In this document: piece after piece, positions 33,676-41,715 of the stretch
Numbering within the stretch: position 1 is the first letter of the stretch
Layout of the letters: each line of letters opens with the position of its first letter
Assembly: GCA_002842735.1 (NCBI GenBank)
Contig: PHEB01000025.1
Coordinates: 1-41,715 of the forward strand
DNA: 41,715 bases
Direction: 5' to 3'
DNA from: Alphaproteobacteria bacterium HGW-Alphaproteobacteria-7
GTDB lineage: Bacteria > Pseudomonadota > Alphaproteobacteria > Sphingomonadales > Sphingomonadaceae
Position numbers and translations under genes: made by a program
Notes under the pieces: model-generated
Database searches by the model: none
The model's input: only the letters and a program-made list of their open reading frames with translations
Told to the model about the DNA's origin: nothing

Positions 33676-34521
33676 TTAGCGTTTCCCCCTGAACTGGCGG
33701 AAATATTCGCTGTCGTCCGAAAGCACCATCGCGCTGTTGCCTTCCCCGGCCAGAAAGGTCTGGCGATAGCTTTGCATGGCGCGATAGAAATCGTAGAATT
33801 CCGGGTCTTTTCCATAAGCATCGGCATAGATGCGCGCGGCCTGCGCCTGGGCTTCGGCCTGAGTGATCTGCGCATCGCGTTGCCCGGCGGCGCGGATGGT
33901 GGCGGCTTCTTCCTGCCGATCGGTTTCCATCCGGGTGAAGGCGGCATCAAGCGGGCGACCTTCGGGAAGGTCTGCCGCCTTGATCCGCACGTCGAGCACC
34001 TGCGCGCCGTAATTGCGCGCCTGCGTATCCAGTGTGCGGGTGATATTGGCCATCGCGGTGCCGCGTTCAGCATTGATCAGCGCCGAAAACGGCCGCCGCC
34101 CCAGTTCCTGCCGCAGCACCGAAGTGAGGATCGGCAACAATTGCGATTCGAGCTGTTCCTCAGTCCCGGCACGCTCCACCATCCGCACCGGATCGATGAT
34201 GCGATAGCGGGCATAGGCATCGACCTGCAGGCGCTGCTGATCGTTGGAGAGCACCTGTTGCCGGGTCATGTCGAGATCGAGCACCCGGCGGTCAACCATT
34301 TGCACCGCCTCGACGAAGGGAATGCGCCAGTTGATGCCCGCGCCGGTCTGGCCGTAGGGCACTTCGGGTCGAAACTGGTTGAACACCCGGTCGGGCTGCC
34401 CGGTGCGGATCACCACCGCCTGATGGGTTTCGGGCACGATCACCACGCTGGACAGCAAGGCCACCAGAATGACGACGGCGGCGATCAGGATCGCTTTGTA
34501 GTTCTGAAACACAGCATTCAT
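33676..34521 (-). CDS. hflC: HflC, SPFH-domain modulator of FtsH protease
   Basis: A 281-residue membrane protein with one N-terminal membrane helix (about 10-30, AILIAAVVILVALLSSVVIV), then an SPFH/band-7 domain (about 30-200; VVIRTGQPDRVFNQFRPEV, GAGINWRIPFVEAVQMVDRR) and a C-terminal coiled segment rich in Ala/Gln/Glu (about 205-245). With HflK it forms the cage that encloses FtsH and limits membrane-protein degradation. It starts four bases after the hflK stop. Confidence 0.94.
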   Translation of the reverse strand: MNAVFQNYKAILIAAVVILVALLSSVVIVPETHQAVVIRTGQPDRVFNQFRPEVPYGQTGAGINWRIPFVEAVQMVDRRVLDLDMTRQQVLSNDQQRLQVDAYARYRIIDPVRMVERAGTEEQLESQLLPILTSVLRQELGRRPFSALINAERGTAMANITRTLDTQARNYGAQVLDVRIKAADLPEGRPLDAAFTRMETDRQEEAATIRAAGQRDAQITQAEAQAQAARIYADAYGKDPEFYDFYRAMQSYRQTFLAGEGNSAMVLSDDSEYFRQFRGKR

Positions 34522-34525
34522 GGCA

Positions 34526-35653
34526 CTATTCCCCTTGCGGCCGCGGCGGCTGGGCTGCGGTCTGCGCCCGGCGCTGCAATTCGGGCAGCGGCAGATAGGG
34601 CGTTACATTGCCGGATTCGACGATGGTCTTGTCGGTCTTGGACAGCACCGATTCCATGGTCTCGTAATACAGGCGGCGGCGCGTCACTTCGGGGGCGAGG
34701 CGATATTCTGCATAGATATTGTTGAATTCGCTCGCATCACCTTGCGCCCGCGCGAGCACTTGCTGGGCGATCGCCTGCGCGCGGTTGACCGCGGCATCGG
34801 CATCCTGCTGCGCCGAAGACACGTCCTTGAACGCTTCTTCAACCCGGCTTGGCGGGTCGGTCTTGTTGATTTCAACGCCCTGCACGGTGATCCCCGAACG
34901 ATAGGCATCAAGCCGCGCCTGCATCCGTTCGCGCACCGTCTGTTCGATTTCCGCGCGGCCTTCACCGGTCAGAACCTCGTCGAGTTTCTTGCGCGCCACC
35001 GCCGCGCGCATGGCGGCTTCGCCGATTTCAAGCAGCGCGTTGCGCGGATCGCCAAGCTGGTATTTGTAGAGCGTCAGGTTCGAGATGTTCCAGCGTACCA
35101 CGTAAGACAGATCGACCAAGTTCTGATCCCCGGTCAGGATCAGTTTTTCGGTGTTGGTGCCGGGAATTTCCTCCGACCGGATCTGCGTGACGTTTTCCTT
35201 TTCGACCATGTTGATCGGCCAGGGCGCGGTGAAATTGGTGCCCGAATCAAGCGTGTCCGAATATTTCCCGCCGAGCCATGTGACCACCGCCTGTTCGCCC
35301 GGCTGGACAAAATGGACGCTGCTTGCGGCGACCCAGATCAATGCGACTGAGCCGATAATAACCGGAAGCCAGCTTTTGCCGCCGGGCCGTTCGGGCAGGC
35401 GAAAAGTTGGTCCGCCGGGGCCACCACCCGCGCGGCGCGGGCCTTCGGGGCCGCGACCCTTGAAGATATCCTCGATACTGGCCGAACGCCGCTTGCCTGG
35501 TTCACCCCCGCCGGGAAGCCACGGATTGCGCGGGCCATCCGGCCCGCCGCTGCCGCCTGCACCGCTGCCGCCATCGCCGCCGGGCTCGTCGCCCTTGCCC
35601 GATCCGCCCCACGGATTATTTTTGCCAGCCATGGCAAGGCCGCGTGCGGCCAT
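34526..35653 (-). CDS. hflK: HflK, SPFH-domain partner of HflC
   Basis: About 375 residues from this start. A Gly/Pro-rich, unstructured cytoplasmic N-terminus beginning KNNPWGGSGKGDEPGGDG is typical of HflK. A membrane helix (WLPVIIGSVALIWVAASSVHF) precedes the SPFH domain (VQPGEQAVVTWLGGKYSDTL, FTAPWPINMVEKENVTQIR) and a coiled C-terminal part. The start is uncertain: ATG 35689, 35653 and 35632 are in frame; 35653 has GGAGAG about 11 bases upstream, the others have none. hflK and hflC are separated by four bases. Confidence 0.92.
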   Translation of the reverse strand: MAARGLAMAGKNNPWGGSGKGDEPGGDGGSGAGGSGGPDGPRNPWLPGGGEPGKRRSASIEDIFKGRGPEGPRRAGGGPGGPTFRLPERPGGKSWLPVIIGSVALIWVAASSVHFVQPGEQAVVTWLGGKYSDTLDSGTNFTAPWPINMVEKENVTQIRSEEIPGTNTEKLILTGDQNLVDLSYVVRWNISNLTLYKYQLGDPRNALLEIGEAAMRAAVARKKLDEVLTGEGRAEIEQTVRERMQARLDAYRSGITVQGVEINKTDPPSRVEEAFKDVSSAQQDADAAVNRAQAIAQQVLARAQGDASEFNNIYAEYRLAPEVTRRRLYYETMESVLSKTDKTIVESGNVTPYLPLPELQRRAQTAAQPPRPQGE

Positions 35654-35764
35654 ACCAAGACGTTCTCTCCAACCGACCAATCTTTGCATAATGCCGTTAT
35701 AGGCATGCTCTGCGGTGAAAAACAGGGGTTGGCAGCGTGAATTTGATGGTAGAGGCGTTCCGCC

Positions 35765-36766
35765 ATGAGCAAACTACCCGAACCATTCCGCGAACCGACA
35801 GCTGAAGAAGCGCTGATCCGCGCCGCTTTGCCGCCTGAAATCAACCAGCGTTTGCAAACGGCCCGGATTATTTCGCGCCGCGCAGTGGTTGTGGCTGAGG
35901 CAGGTGACCTGTCCGATAGTGCCCGCGCCGAACTGGAAAGCGCGATCACCGCCGCGCTCACCCCGCTGGCTGAAGTCGACGAAGTGCGCATCGCGCTGAC
36001 GGGGGAACGCCGCCGCCGCCGCTTGATCGCGGTGGGATCGGGCAAGGGCGGGGTCGGCAAATCGACGCTGACCACCAATCTTGCGGTTGCGCTGGCGCGG
36101 ATGGGGCGCAAGGTGGGCGTGATTGACGGCGACATTTATGGCCCATCGCAGCCCAAATTGCTGGGAACCGAGGGGGTCAAGCCTGCGGTCGAAGGCGACA
36201 AGCTGGTGCCGATTGCCAGCCGCCACGGGGTCAAGGTGCTATCGATGGGCCACCTGGTCGCGCCTGGAAAGGCGTTGGCGTGGCGCGGGCCGATGACCGG
36301 AAAGGCACTGGCGCAACTGGTCGATGCCGAATGGGGCGACACCGATTTGCTGCTGGTCGATTTGCCGCCGGGCACCGGCGATGTGCAATTGTCGATGCTG
36401 TCCGCCCACCGCCCCGATGGCGCGATCCTCGTTTCAACCCCGCAGGATCTCGCCTTGATCGACGCTGCGCGTGCCGGGCAATTGTTTGATCAGGGTAATG
36501 TGCCGATCATCGGGCTGGTTGAAAACATGGCGGGCTATGCCTGCCCGCATTGCGGCGAGATCAGCGATCCGTTCGGGCAGGGCGGGGTCGAGAAATTCGC
36601 CGCAGCACTGGAAATCCCGTTTCTGGGCCGGGTGCCGTTGACACTGGCGACGCGGATTGCGGGCGACACGGGCGAGCCGCCGGCAGCCCGCGATGACGAG
36701 ACCGGCGCGCCATTTGCAGCGATTGCGCAGCGCCTTGCGCGCTGGCTTGATACAGGGGCGGTCTAG
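35765..36766 (+). CDS. mrp: Mrp/ApbC (NBP35-like) iron-sulfur cluster carrier ATPase
   Basis: A 333-residue P-loop ATPase of the Mrp/NBP35 family, which carries and delivers Fe-S clusters. The N-terminal ~80 residues hold a weak DUF59-like domain. The deviant Walker A GSGKGGVGKST is at 91-101, followed by VIDGDIYGPSQPKLLG and LLLVDLPPGTGDVQLS. The cluster-binding CxxC is in NMAGYACPHCGE. It is divergent from hflK. The molybdopterin oxidoreductase gene begins three bases after its stop and may be cotranscribed; such oxidoreductases need Fe-S partners. Confidence 0.93.
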   Translation: MSKLPEPFREPTAEEALIRAALPPEINQRLQTARIISRRAVVVAEAGDLSDSARAELESAITAALTPLAEVDEVRIALTGERRRRRLIAVGSGKGGVGKSTLTTNLAVALARMGRKVGVIDGDIYGPSQPKLLGTEGVKPAVEGDKLVPIASRHGVKVLSMGHLVAPGKALAWRGPMTGKALAQLVDAEWGDTDLLLVDLPPGTGDVQLSMLSAHRPDGAILVSTPQDLALIDAARAGQLFDQGNVPIIGLVENMAGYACPHCGEISDPFGQGGVEKFAAALEIPFLGRVPLTLATRIAGDTGEPPAARDDETGAPFAAIAQRLARWLDTGAV

Positions 36767-36769
36767 GCG

Positions 36770-39055
36770 ATGCAGGTCTCGCGTCGGGGTGTGCTGGCAG
36801 GGGCGGCAGCGGGCGGCGGCCTGCTGATCGCATGGTGGCTGATGCCGCGCAGCTATGCCAGCCCGCTGGTGGCGGCGAAGGGCGAGCAGGTGTTCGGAGC
36901 ATGGATCAAGATTGCCAATGATGGCGTGGTAACCGTGGCGGTGCCGCAGCTGGAAATGGGGCAGGGCATCACCACCCTGCTACCGCAGATCGTGGCGCAT
37001 GAACTGGGCGCGGACTGGCGGCAGATTGCCGTGGAGCCCGCGCCGGTTTCGGGTGCCTATGCCAATGTGCCGCTGGCGCAGAAATGGATCGCGCTGTGGG
37101 ATCCCGTTGCCGCCGGGCTGTCGGCCAGCACCGACGCCTTGATGGCGAAGCGATTTGCCGGGGCGCAGCGGTTCAACGCCACCGCCGCTGGCACCGCGAT
37201 TGAAGCCTATGAACTGCCCTGCCGCGAAGCCGCCGCTGCCGCCCGCGCGATGCTGGCGCAGGAGGCCGCCTCGCGCTGGGGCGTGGCTTGGGAAGAATGC
37301 GAGGTCGCAGAGGGCTTTGTCTCGCATGGTGAACGGCGCGCCACCTTTGGCGAGTTGGCCGAAGCCGCCGCCGCATGGACTCCGCCCGACCCCGCGCCGC
37401 TGCGCCCTGAACCTTTGCGCGAGGCCCCGCTATCCGCCGAATCCGACGTGGCCCCCGCTTTCCCCCGGCTTGACCTTCCGTCCAAGGTTGATGGATCGTA
37501 TCGCTTTGGAGGCGATGTGCGACTGCCGGGGATGGTCTATGCCTCAATCCGCCACGGGCCTGCCGATGGATCGGAACTGACCGGATTCTATCGCGATGCC
37601 GCTGCCGGGATCAAGGGGCTGGCCGGGATCATCCAGTCCAAACGCTGGCTTGCGGTCGCGGCCGACACATGGTGGAGCGCGGATCAGACGCTCACTGCGA
37701 TGAAGCCCAGATTCGCAGTGACCGCACCGGTCAACAGCAATGAAATCGCCGCCCGTCTCGATACCATGCTTGATGGCGGGAAAGCCTTTCCGATTGCCGA
37801 AACCGGGTTTGGCGGCGCGGCGCTGAAGCGCGTGGACATGGCCCGCCGTTACGAGGTCGAGCCGGGCTATGCCGCCCCGCTCGAAACTGCGACTGCCACC
37901 GCGCGCTATGCCGACGGGCGGCTCGATCTGTGGATCGCCAGCCAGGCCCCCGAACAGGCGCGCATCGCCGCCGCCCGCGCGATCGGCATCGCCACCGAGG
38001 ACGTCGCGCTATACCCGATGCCCGCAGGCGGCAGTTTCGATGCGCGGTTGGAACATGACCACGCCATCGAAATTGCCCTGATCGCGCGCGAGCTTGCCAA
38101 GGAAGCGCCGCGCGCCGTGCAACTCACCTGGCCCCGCCGTGACGAGATGATCCGCAGCCGCCCGCGTGCGCCCGCATGGCTGCTGATCGGGGCGCAGCTT
38201 TCCCAAGCCGACCCCGGCGCGATCGATGCGCTGCGGCTGCGGATTGCGACGCCGCCCGCCGCGCGCGAATTCGGCAAGCGGTTGTTCGGCAACCTCACCA
38301 GCATGGCCGCGATCCGCGAAACCACTGGACAGGCTGATGCGATGGCGTGCGAAGGTGCGGTGCCGCCCTATCAGCTGCCCGCGCTGCTGGTGGAGCATAT
38401 CCCGGTCGACATCGGCCTGCCGGTCGGGCGGGTGCGCGGCAATGCCCATGGGCCGACCACCTTCGCGATTGAGTGCTTCATCGACGAAATCGCCGCGAAA
38501 TACGGGCGTGAACCGCTGTCGTTCAGGATGGCGATGCTGGGCGGCGATGTGCGGCTGGCGGCGTGTTTGCAACGCGCGGCGCAGCTGGCGGGATGGGATG
38601 GCGGGGTCAACCAAAGCGGGCAGGGCATTGCCTGCGCGCGCATCGGCGAAGGGCCGGGGGCCGCGCGCATCGCCTGCGTGGCTACTGCGCGGCAAGGCGA
38701 AGGCGGGGTGCGCGTAACGCGCCTGTCAGCGGCGGTGGATATTGGCCGGATCATCAATCACGACATCGCGCTCCAGCAGATTGAAGGCGGGCTGGTGTTC
38801 GGGATCGCAACGGCGCTGGGCAACCCGGTCAAACTGCGCGGCGGCGTGCCCGAGGTGGTCGATTACGAGGCGCTGGGACTGCCCGTGCTGGCCGATTGCC
38901 CCGATATGCGAATTGAATTCATCGCCAGCGAAGCCCCGCCTGCCGATCCCGGCGAACTGGGCGCGGTGGTGGCCCCTCCGGCGATTGCCAATGCCTTGTT
39001 TTCCGCGACGGGGTTGCGCCTGCGCCGCCTGCCCTTACTTTCGGACGGCATATGA
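36770..39055 (+). CDS. Xanthine dehydrogenase-family molybdopterin-binding subunit (IorB-like), Tat-exported
   Basis: A 761-residue large subunit of the isoquinoline 1-oxidoreductase/aldehyde dehydrogenase type. The N-terminus carries a Tat-like signal (SRRGVLAGAAAGGGLLIAWW). The molybdopterin blocks VPQLEMGQGITTLLPQIVAH, VPLAQKW, GNAHGPTTFAIECFIDE and PGELGAVVAPPAIANALF (the last holding the catalytic-type Glu) are recognisable. Proteins of this group normally work with a small 2Fe-2S subunit (IorA) and often a cytochrome; neither gene is beside it. The substrate is unknown. It follows mrp by three bases and overlaps hemH by four (ATGA). Confidence 0.85.
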   Translation: MQVSRRGVLAGAAAGGGLLIAWWLMPRSYASPLVAAKGEQVFGAWIKIANDGVVTVAVPQLEMGQGITTLLPQIVAHELGADWRQIAVEPAPVSGAYANVPLAQKWIALWDPVAAGLSASTDALMAKRFAGAQRFNATAAGTAIEAYELPCREAAAAARAMLAQEAASRWGVAWEECEVAEGFVSHGERRATFGELAEAAAAWTPPDPAPLRPEPLREAPLSAESDVAPAFPRLDLPSKVDGSYRFGGDVRLPGMVYASIRHGPADGSELTGFYRDAAAGIKGLAGIIQSKRWLAVAADTWWSADQTLTAMKPRFAVTAPVNSNEIAARLDTMLDGGKAFPIAETGFGGAALKRVDMARRYEVEPGYAAPLETATATARYADGRLDLWIASQAPEQARIAAARAIGIATEDVALYPMPAGGSFDARLEHDHAIEIALIARELAKEAPRAVQLTWPRRDEMIRSRPRAPAWLLIGAQLSQADPGAIDALRLRIATPPAAREFGKRLFGNLTSMAAIRETTGQADAMACEGAVPPYQLPALLVEHIPVDIGLPVGRVRGNAHGPTTFAIECFIDEIAAKYGREPLSFRMAMLGGDVRLAACLQRAAQLAGWDGGVNQSGQGIACARIGEGPGAARIACVATARQGEGGVRVTRLSAAVDIGRIINHDIALQQIEGGLVFGIATALGNPVKLRGGVPEVVDYEALGLPVLADCPDMRIEFIASEAPPADPGELGAVVAPPAIANALFSATGLRLRRLPLLSDGI

Positions 39056-40098
39056 CCTGGCAAACCCAGCGCCTTCCGGGCGACCACCCCCCTGTATCGA
39101 GCGGCCGGATCGGCGTCTTGCTGGTCAACCTTGGCACGCCTGACGGGCCTGATCCGGATTCGGTGCGGCGTTATCTCAAGCAGTTTCTGTCTGACCGGCG
39201 CGTGATCGAGATTCCGCCGATTGTGTGGCAATTGATCCTGCGCGGGATCATTTTGAACACCCGCCCGAAAAAGAGCGCGAAAGCATATGCCAAGATCTGG
39301 ACGGAGCGCGGATCGCCGCTGGCCGATATCACTTCGCGTCAGGCCGAAGCGATGGCCAAGGTGATGGAACCCCGGTTCGGTGATAATATCGTGATCGATT
39401 ACGCCATGCGCTATGGCAATCCTTCGATCGAACAGCGCATCACCGAACTGACAAACAAGGGCTGCGACCGCATCCTGATTGCGCCGATGTATCCGCAATA
39501 TTGCGCCGCGACCACGGCGACGGTGTTTGACGAGGTGGCCCGCGTGCTCGGCGCAATGCGCTGGCAACCGGCGATGCGGTTCGTGCCGCCTTATCACGAT
39601 CACCCCGATTATCTGCGTGCGCTGGCGGATGATCTGACCCGGCAGGTGCAAGCCCTCAGCTTTACCCCTGAGGTGATGCTGATGAGTTTTCACGGGATGC
39701 CGCTGCAAACGCTGCACAAGGGCGATCCCTATCATTGCCACTGCCAGAAAACCGCGCGGCTGCTGCGCGAGCGGTTGGCAGCGCGCCCTGAATTTGCGGG
39801 CGTCAGGTTTGAAACCACGTTCCAATCGCGCTTTGGCCCGGCGCGCTGGCTTGAACCCTCCACCGACACCACGCTGATCGCCGAAGGGCAGAAGGGCACC
39901 AAACGCCTGGTGGTTGCCGCCCCCGGCTTTGCCGCCGATTGCGTCGAGACGCTGGAGGAACTGGCATTGGAAGGCCGCCGTGAATTCATCGAGGCGGGCG
40001 GTGAGGATTATGCTGTGCTTACCTGCCTCAACACCTCGGACGCCGGCCTGACGATGATCGAAGCAATGCTCCGGCGAGAGCTTTCGGGGTGGATTTGA
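39052..40098 (+). CDS. hemH: Ferrochelatase
   Basis: A 348-residue ferrochelatase that inserts Fe2+ into protoporphyrin IX, the last step of protohaem synthesis. GVLLVNLGTPDGPDP opens the fold. The metal-binding His214 lies in the hallmark SFHGMP, followed by GDPYHCHCQKTARLL and the C-terminal half hallmark FQSRFGPARWLEPST. The latter part (VVAAPGFAADCVETLEELALE) holds the second active-site Glu region. The start overlaps the preceding oxidoreductase stop. Length is normal for the bacterial single-domain enzyme. Confidence 0.95.
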   Translation: MTWQTQRLPGDHPPVSSGRIGVLLVNLGTPDGPDPDSVRRYLKQFLSDRRVIEIPPIVWQLILRGIILNTRPKKSAKAYAKIWTERGSPLADITSRQAEAMAKVMEPRFGDNIVIDYAMRYGNPSIEQRITELTNKGCDRILIAPMYPQYCAATTATVFDEVARVLGAMRWQPAMRFVPPYHDHPDYLRALADDLTRQVQALSFTPEVMLMSFHGMPLQTLHKGDPYHCHCQKTARLLRERLAARPEFAGVRFETTFQSRFGPARWLEPSTDTTLIAEGQKGTKRLVVAAPGFAADCVETLEELALEGRREFIEAGGEDYAVLTCLNTSDAGLTMIEAMLRRELSGWI

Positions 40099-40163
40099 CC
40101 GCTGCGATTATTTACATCAGGGTCAGTTGCTAATCCGAACCCGATACGGAGCCTGATCTGACC

Positions 40164-41579
40164 ATGGCCACCCTTGCTGAAGCCCCGCATTCCGCCAATG
40201 CCCCCTTTGCCGATGCGCCGCGCGATTGGAGCGAGGGGCGCCTCGGTGAAGCTGATCTTGCCCACATCCCCGGCGATGCGGGCTGGCCGGTGGTGGGTAA
40301 CACCTTCACCATGCTGGCTGATCCCCATGGCTTTGCGCAGCGGATGATCGACACCCACGGGCGGGTTTACAAGAACCGCGCGTTCGGCGGGTGGCAGGTG
40401 GCGCTGATCGGGGCCGAGGCGAACGAGCTGCTGTTGTTCAACAAGGACAAGATTTTCTCCAGCGAACAGGGTTGGGGGCCGCTGCTCGACCAGCTGTTCC
40501 CGCGCGGGCTGATGCTGCTGGATTTCGACCACCACCGGATCGATCGCCGCGCGCTGTCGATCGCGTTCAAACCTGAACCGATGCGCCATTATTCGGGCGC
40601 GCTGAACCGCGGGATTGCCCGCGAAGTGGCGGATTGGGCGGGCGATTTGCGGTTCTATCCGGCGATCAAGAAGCTGACGCTTGATCTCGCTGCAGACAGT
40701 TTCATCGGCCTGCCGTGGGGGCCGGAGGCGGACAAGATCAACGCCGCTTTCGTCGATATGGTGCAGGCCTCGGTCGCGCCGATCCGCACACCGCTGCCGT
40801 TCACCAAGATGAAAAAGGGTGTCGATGGCCGGGCGTTTCTGGTCGATTATTTCACACGTGAAACATTGCACCGCCGCGAACACGGCGGCGGGCAGGACAT
40901 GTTCAGCCAATTCGCCACTGCGACGCGCGAGGATGGCAGTCTCCTGCCGGTCGATGAAGTGGTTGATCACATGAACTTCCTGATGATGGCCGCGCATGAC
41001 ACCATCACATCGTCGGCCACATCGCTGATCTATCACCTCGCCGCCAATCCCGTATGGCAGGCAAAACTGCGTGAGGAGATTTTCGCGGTCACTGGCGGGC
41101 CGGATGGGCAGGGTAATCCGCGCGGTCTTGATTATGATGATCTGGCCAGGCTGGAACTCACCGAAATGGCGTTCAAGGAATCGCTGCGGATGATCCCCCC
41201 GGTGCCGTCAATGCCGCGCCGGGCGCTGCGCGAATTTGAATTCGGCGGATACCGCATCCCGGCAGGTGCGATGGTGGGGATCAATATCCACTGGACCCAT
41301 CATTCGGCCGATTACTGGGACAATCCCGCCGTTTTTGATCCCATGCGCTTTACCCCCGAACAGGTGCGCGCGCGGCACAAATACGCCTGGGTGCCGTTTG
41401 GCGGGGGGGCGCATATGTGCCTGGGGCTGCATTTTGCCTATATGCAGGTCAAGATCCTGCTCGCCCAATTGCTGCAACGTTATCGGATTGAAGTTGAGGC
41501 TGGCTATGCTCCGGCGTGGCAGGACTGGCCGATCCCGCAGCCCAAGGATGGGCTGAAGGTGACGTTCAAATCGCTATAA
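40164..41579 (+). CDS. Cytochrome P450
   Basis: A 471-residue soluble P450 monooxygenase. The haem-thiolate loop FGGGAHMCLG is at 412-421 (ligand Cys419). The K-helix ExxR is Glu339-Ser-Leu-Arg342, the I-helix oxygen-activation block is MAAHDTITSS, and the PERF-like region FDPMRFTPEQ follows. There is no membrane anchor. The N-terminal block PGDAGWPVVGNTF and overall layout recall the CYP51/CYP120-like clan, but subfamily and substrate cannot be set by eye. No ferredoxin or reductase gene is adjacent. It starts 65 bases after hemH, which makes its haem cofactor. A degenerate parS-like sequence lies inside it at 40850-40865. Confidence 0.93.
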   Translation: MATLAEAPHSANAPFADAPRDWSEGRLGEADLAHIPGDAGWPVVGNTFTMLADPHGFAQRMIDTHGRVYKNRAFGGWQVALIGAEANELLLFNKDKIFSSEQGWGPLLDQLFPRGLMLLDFDHHRIDRRALSIAFKPEPMRHYSGALNRGIAREVADWAGDLRFYPAIKKLTLDLAADSFIGLPWGPEADKINAAFVDMVQASVAPIRTPLPFTKMKKGVDGRAFLVDYFTRETLHRREHGGGQDMFSQFATATREDGSLLPVDEVVDHMNFLMMAAHDTITSSATSLIYHLAANPVWQAKLREEIFAVTGGPDGQGNPRGLDYDDLARLELTEMAFKESLRMIPPVPSMPRRALREFEFGGYRIPAGAMVGINIHWTHHSADYWDNPAVFDPMRFTPEQVRARHKYAWVPFGGGAHMCLGLHFAYMQVKILLAQLLQRYRIEVEAGYAPAWQDWPIPQPKDGLKVTFKSL

Positions 41580-41580
41580 G

Positions 41581-41596
41581 TGTTTCACGTGAAACA
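41581..41596. promoter_or_regulatory. parS site (ParB-binding centromere palindrome)
   Basis: TGTTTCACGTGAAACA is a perfect 16-bp palindrome and exactly the bacterial chromosomal parS consensus. ParB binds it, spreads along DNA as a CTP-dependent clamp, and with ParA segregates newly replicated origins. It starts two bases after the P450 stop codon. parS sites cluster near the replication origin in most bacteria, so this window probably lies in the origin-proximal part of the chromosome. Confidence 0.92.
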
Positions 41597-41627
41597 TTGG
41601 CAAGAAGGGGTCTAGCGGGGGTCTAGA

Positions 41628-41715
41628 TGTTTAGTCCCGGCATTTGATGGTGTAATATTCAGCCATCAATGGAAGGACGCGCTATGGGACAGATTCTGCA
41701 CGGGAGCGCCCGCAC
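41628..41715 (+). mobile_element. Left end of an IS481-like insertion sequence (cut by window edge)
   Basis: TGTTTAGTCCCGGCATTTGA at 41628 looks like the outer inverted-repeat end, starting TGT, and 55 bases later a transposase-like start appears. Just outside it, GGGGTCTAG occurs twice (near 41607 and 41618). The other end lies beyond the window, so neither the inverted repeat nor a target duplication can be confirmed. It would be inserted about 31 bases from parS. Confidence 0.6.
41683..41715 (+). CDS. IS481-like transposase, first 11 codons only
   Basis: ATG 41683 with GGAAGGA eleven bases upstream reads MGQILHGSAR before the window ends. I associate this N-terminus with a common IS481-family transposase group whose proteins begin MGQxLHGSA and continue into a helix-turn-helix. 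Only the first codons are seen, so the call rests on a short match plus the terminal-repeat-like sequence upstream. Confidence 0.6.

Noticed and set aside
1..41715. CRISPR arrays, rRNA genes or riboswitches
   Set aside because: No regularly spaced direct repeats of 24-37 bases, no rRNA sequence, and no recognisable SAM or cobalamin riboswitch upstream of metX or elsewhere were seen.

Overview
The window reads as chromosomal DNA of a GC-rich alphaproteobacterium, most likely a sphingomonad (Sphingomonadales, perhaps the Erythrobacter/Porphyrobacter group). This rests on the gene repertoire (ftsEX beside an MJ0042 zinc-ribbon gene, metX-metW, hisC-tyrC, hflKC-degP, mrp, hemH), on a palindromic repeat I associate with sphingomonad genomes at 25.7 kb, and on TraA/DUF6118-type conjugation remnants. 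It is an inference from protein and repeat character, not a database match.

Bases 1-13,000 are a defence island of two tightly packed operons. The first is phd-like antitoxin - hsdM - hsdS - ptuA-like ATPase - ptuB-like HNH nuclease - hsdR, with every junction overlapping by 1-4 nt. It is a complete Type I restriction-modification operon with a Septu-like ATPase/HNH pair between hsdS and hsdR. The second, after a 108-nt linker, is mcrB - predicted PD-(D/E)XK nuclease - mcrC, again with ATGA overlaps. It is a Type IV (modified-DNA) restriction locus with an extra nuclease-like gene between its two usual genes. Its McrB also carries an EVE-like modified-base-reader module inserted inside the AAA+ domain.

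Bases 13,000-17,345 are a graveyard of mobile DNA: a DUF6118 gene and the 3' half of a TraA relaxase/helicase, a 5'-truncated membrane-anchored protein of unknown function, the 3' part of an AbiEii-type toxin, and scraps of a tyrosine integrase fused in frame to a scrap of a large serine recombinase. Several truncations meet back to back, which looks like deletion scars. The graveyard stops at the 3' end of a tRNA-Leu(GAG) gene, the likely attachment site of the island.

Bases 17,350-41,600 are mostly core chromosome: envelope and division (ftsE, ftsX, a YdcF-like protein, plsC, PBP1A, a GST-fold protein resembling FzlA), amino-acid synthesis (tyrC, hisC, metX, metW), protein quality control (degP-like protease, hflC, hflK, msrB), Fe-S/haem (mrp, hemH), a lone Tat-exported molybdopterin oxidoreductase large subunit, and a cytochrome P450. 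A LysR/SDR pair at 21.7-23.4 kb may be an accessory insertion. Non-coding structures of note are a perfect 30-bp inverted repeat at 27.5 kb, a REP-like pair at 25.7 kb, and a perfect parS (ParB-binding) palindrome at 41,581. The window ends inside the first codons of an IS481-like transposase inserted about 30 bp from parS.
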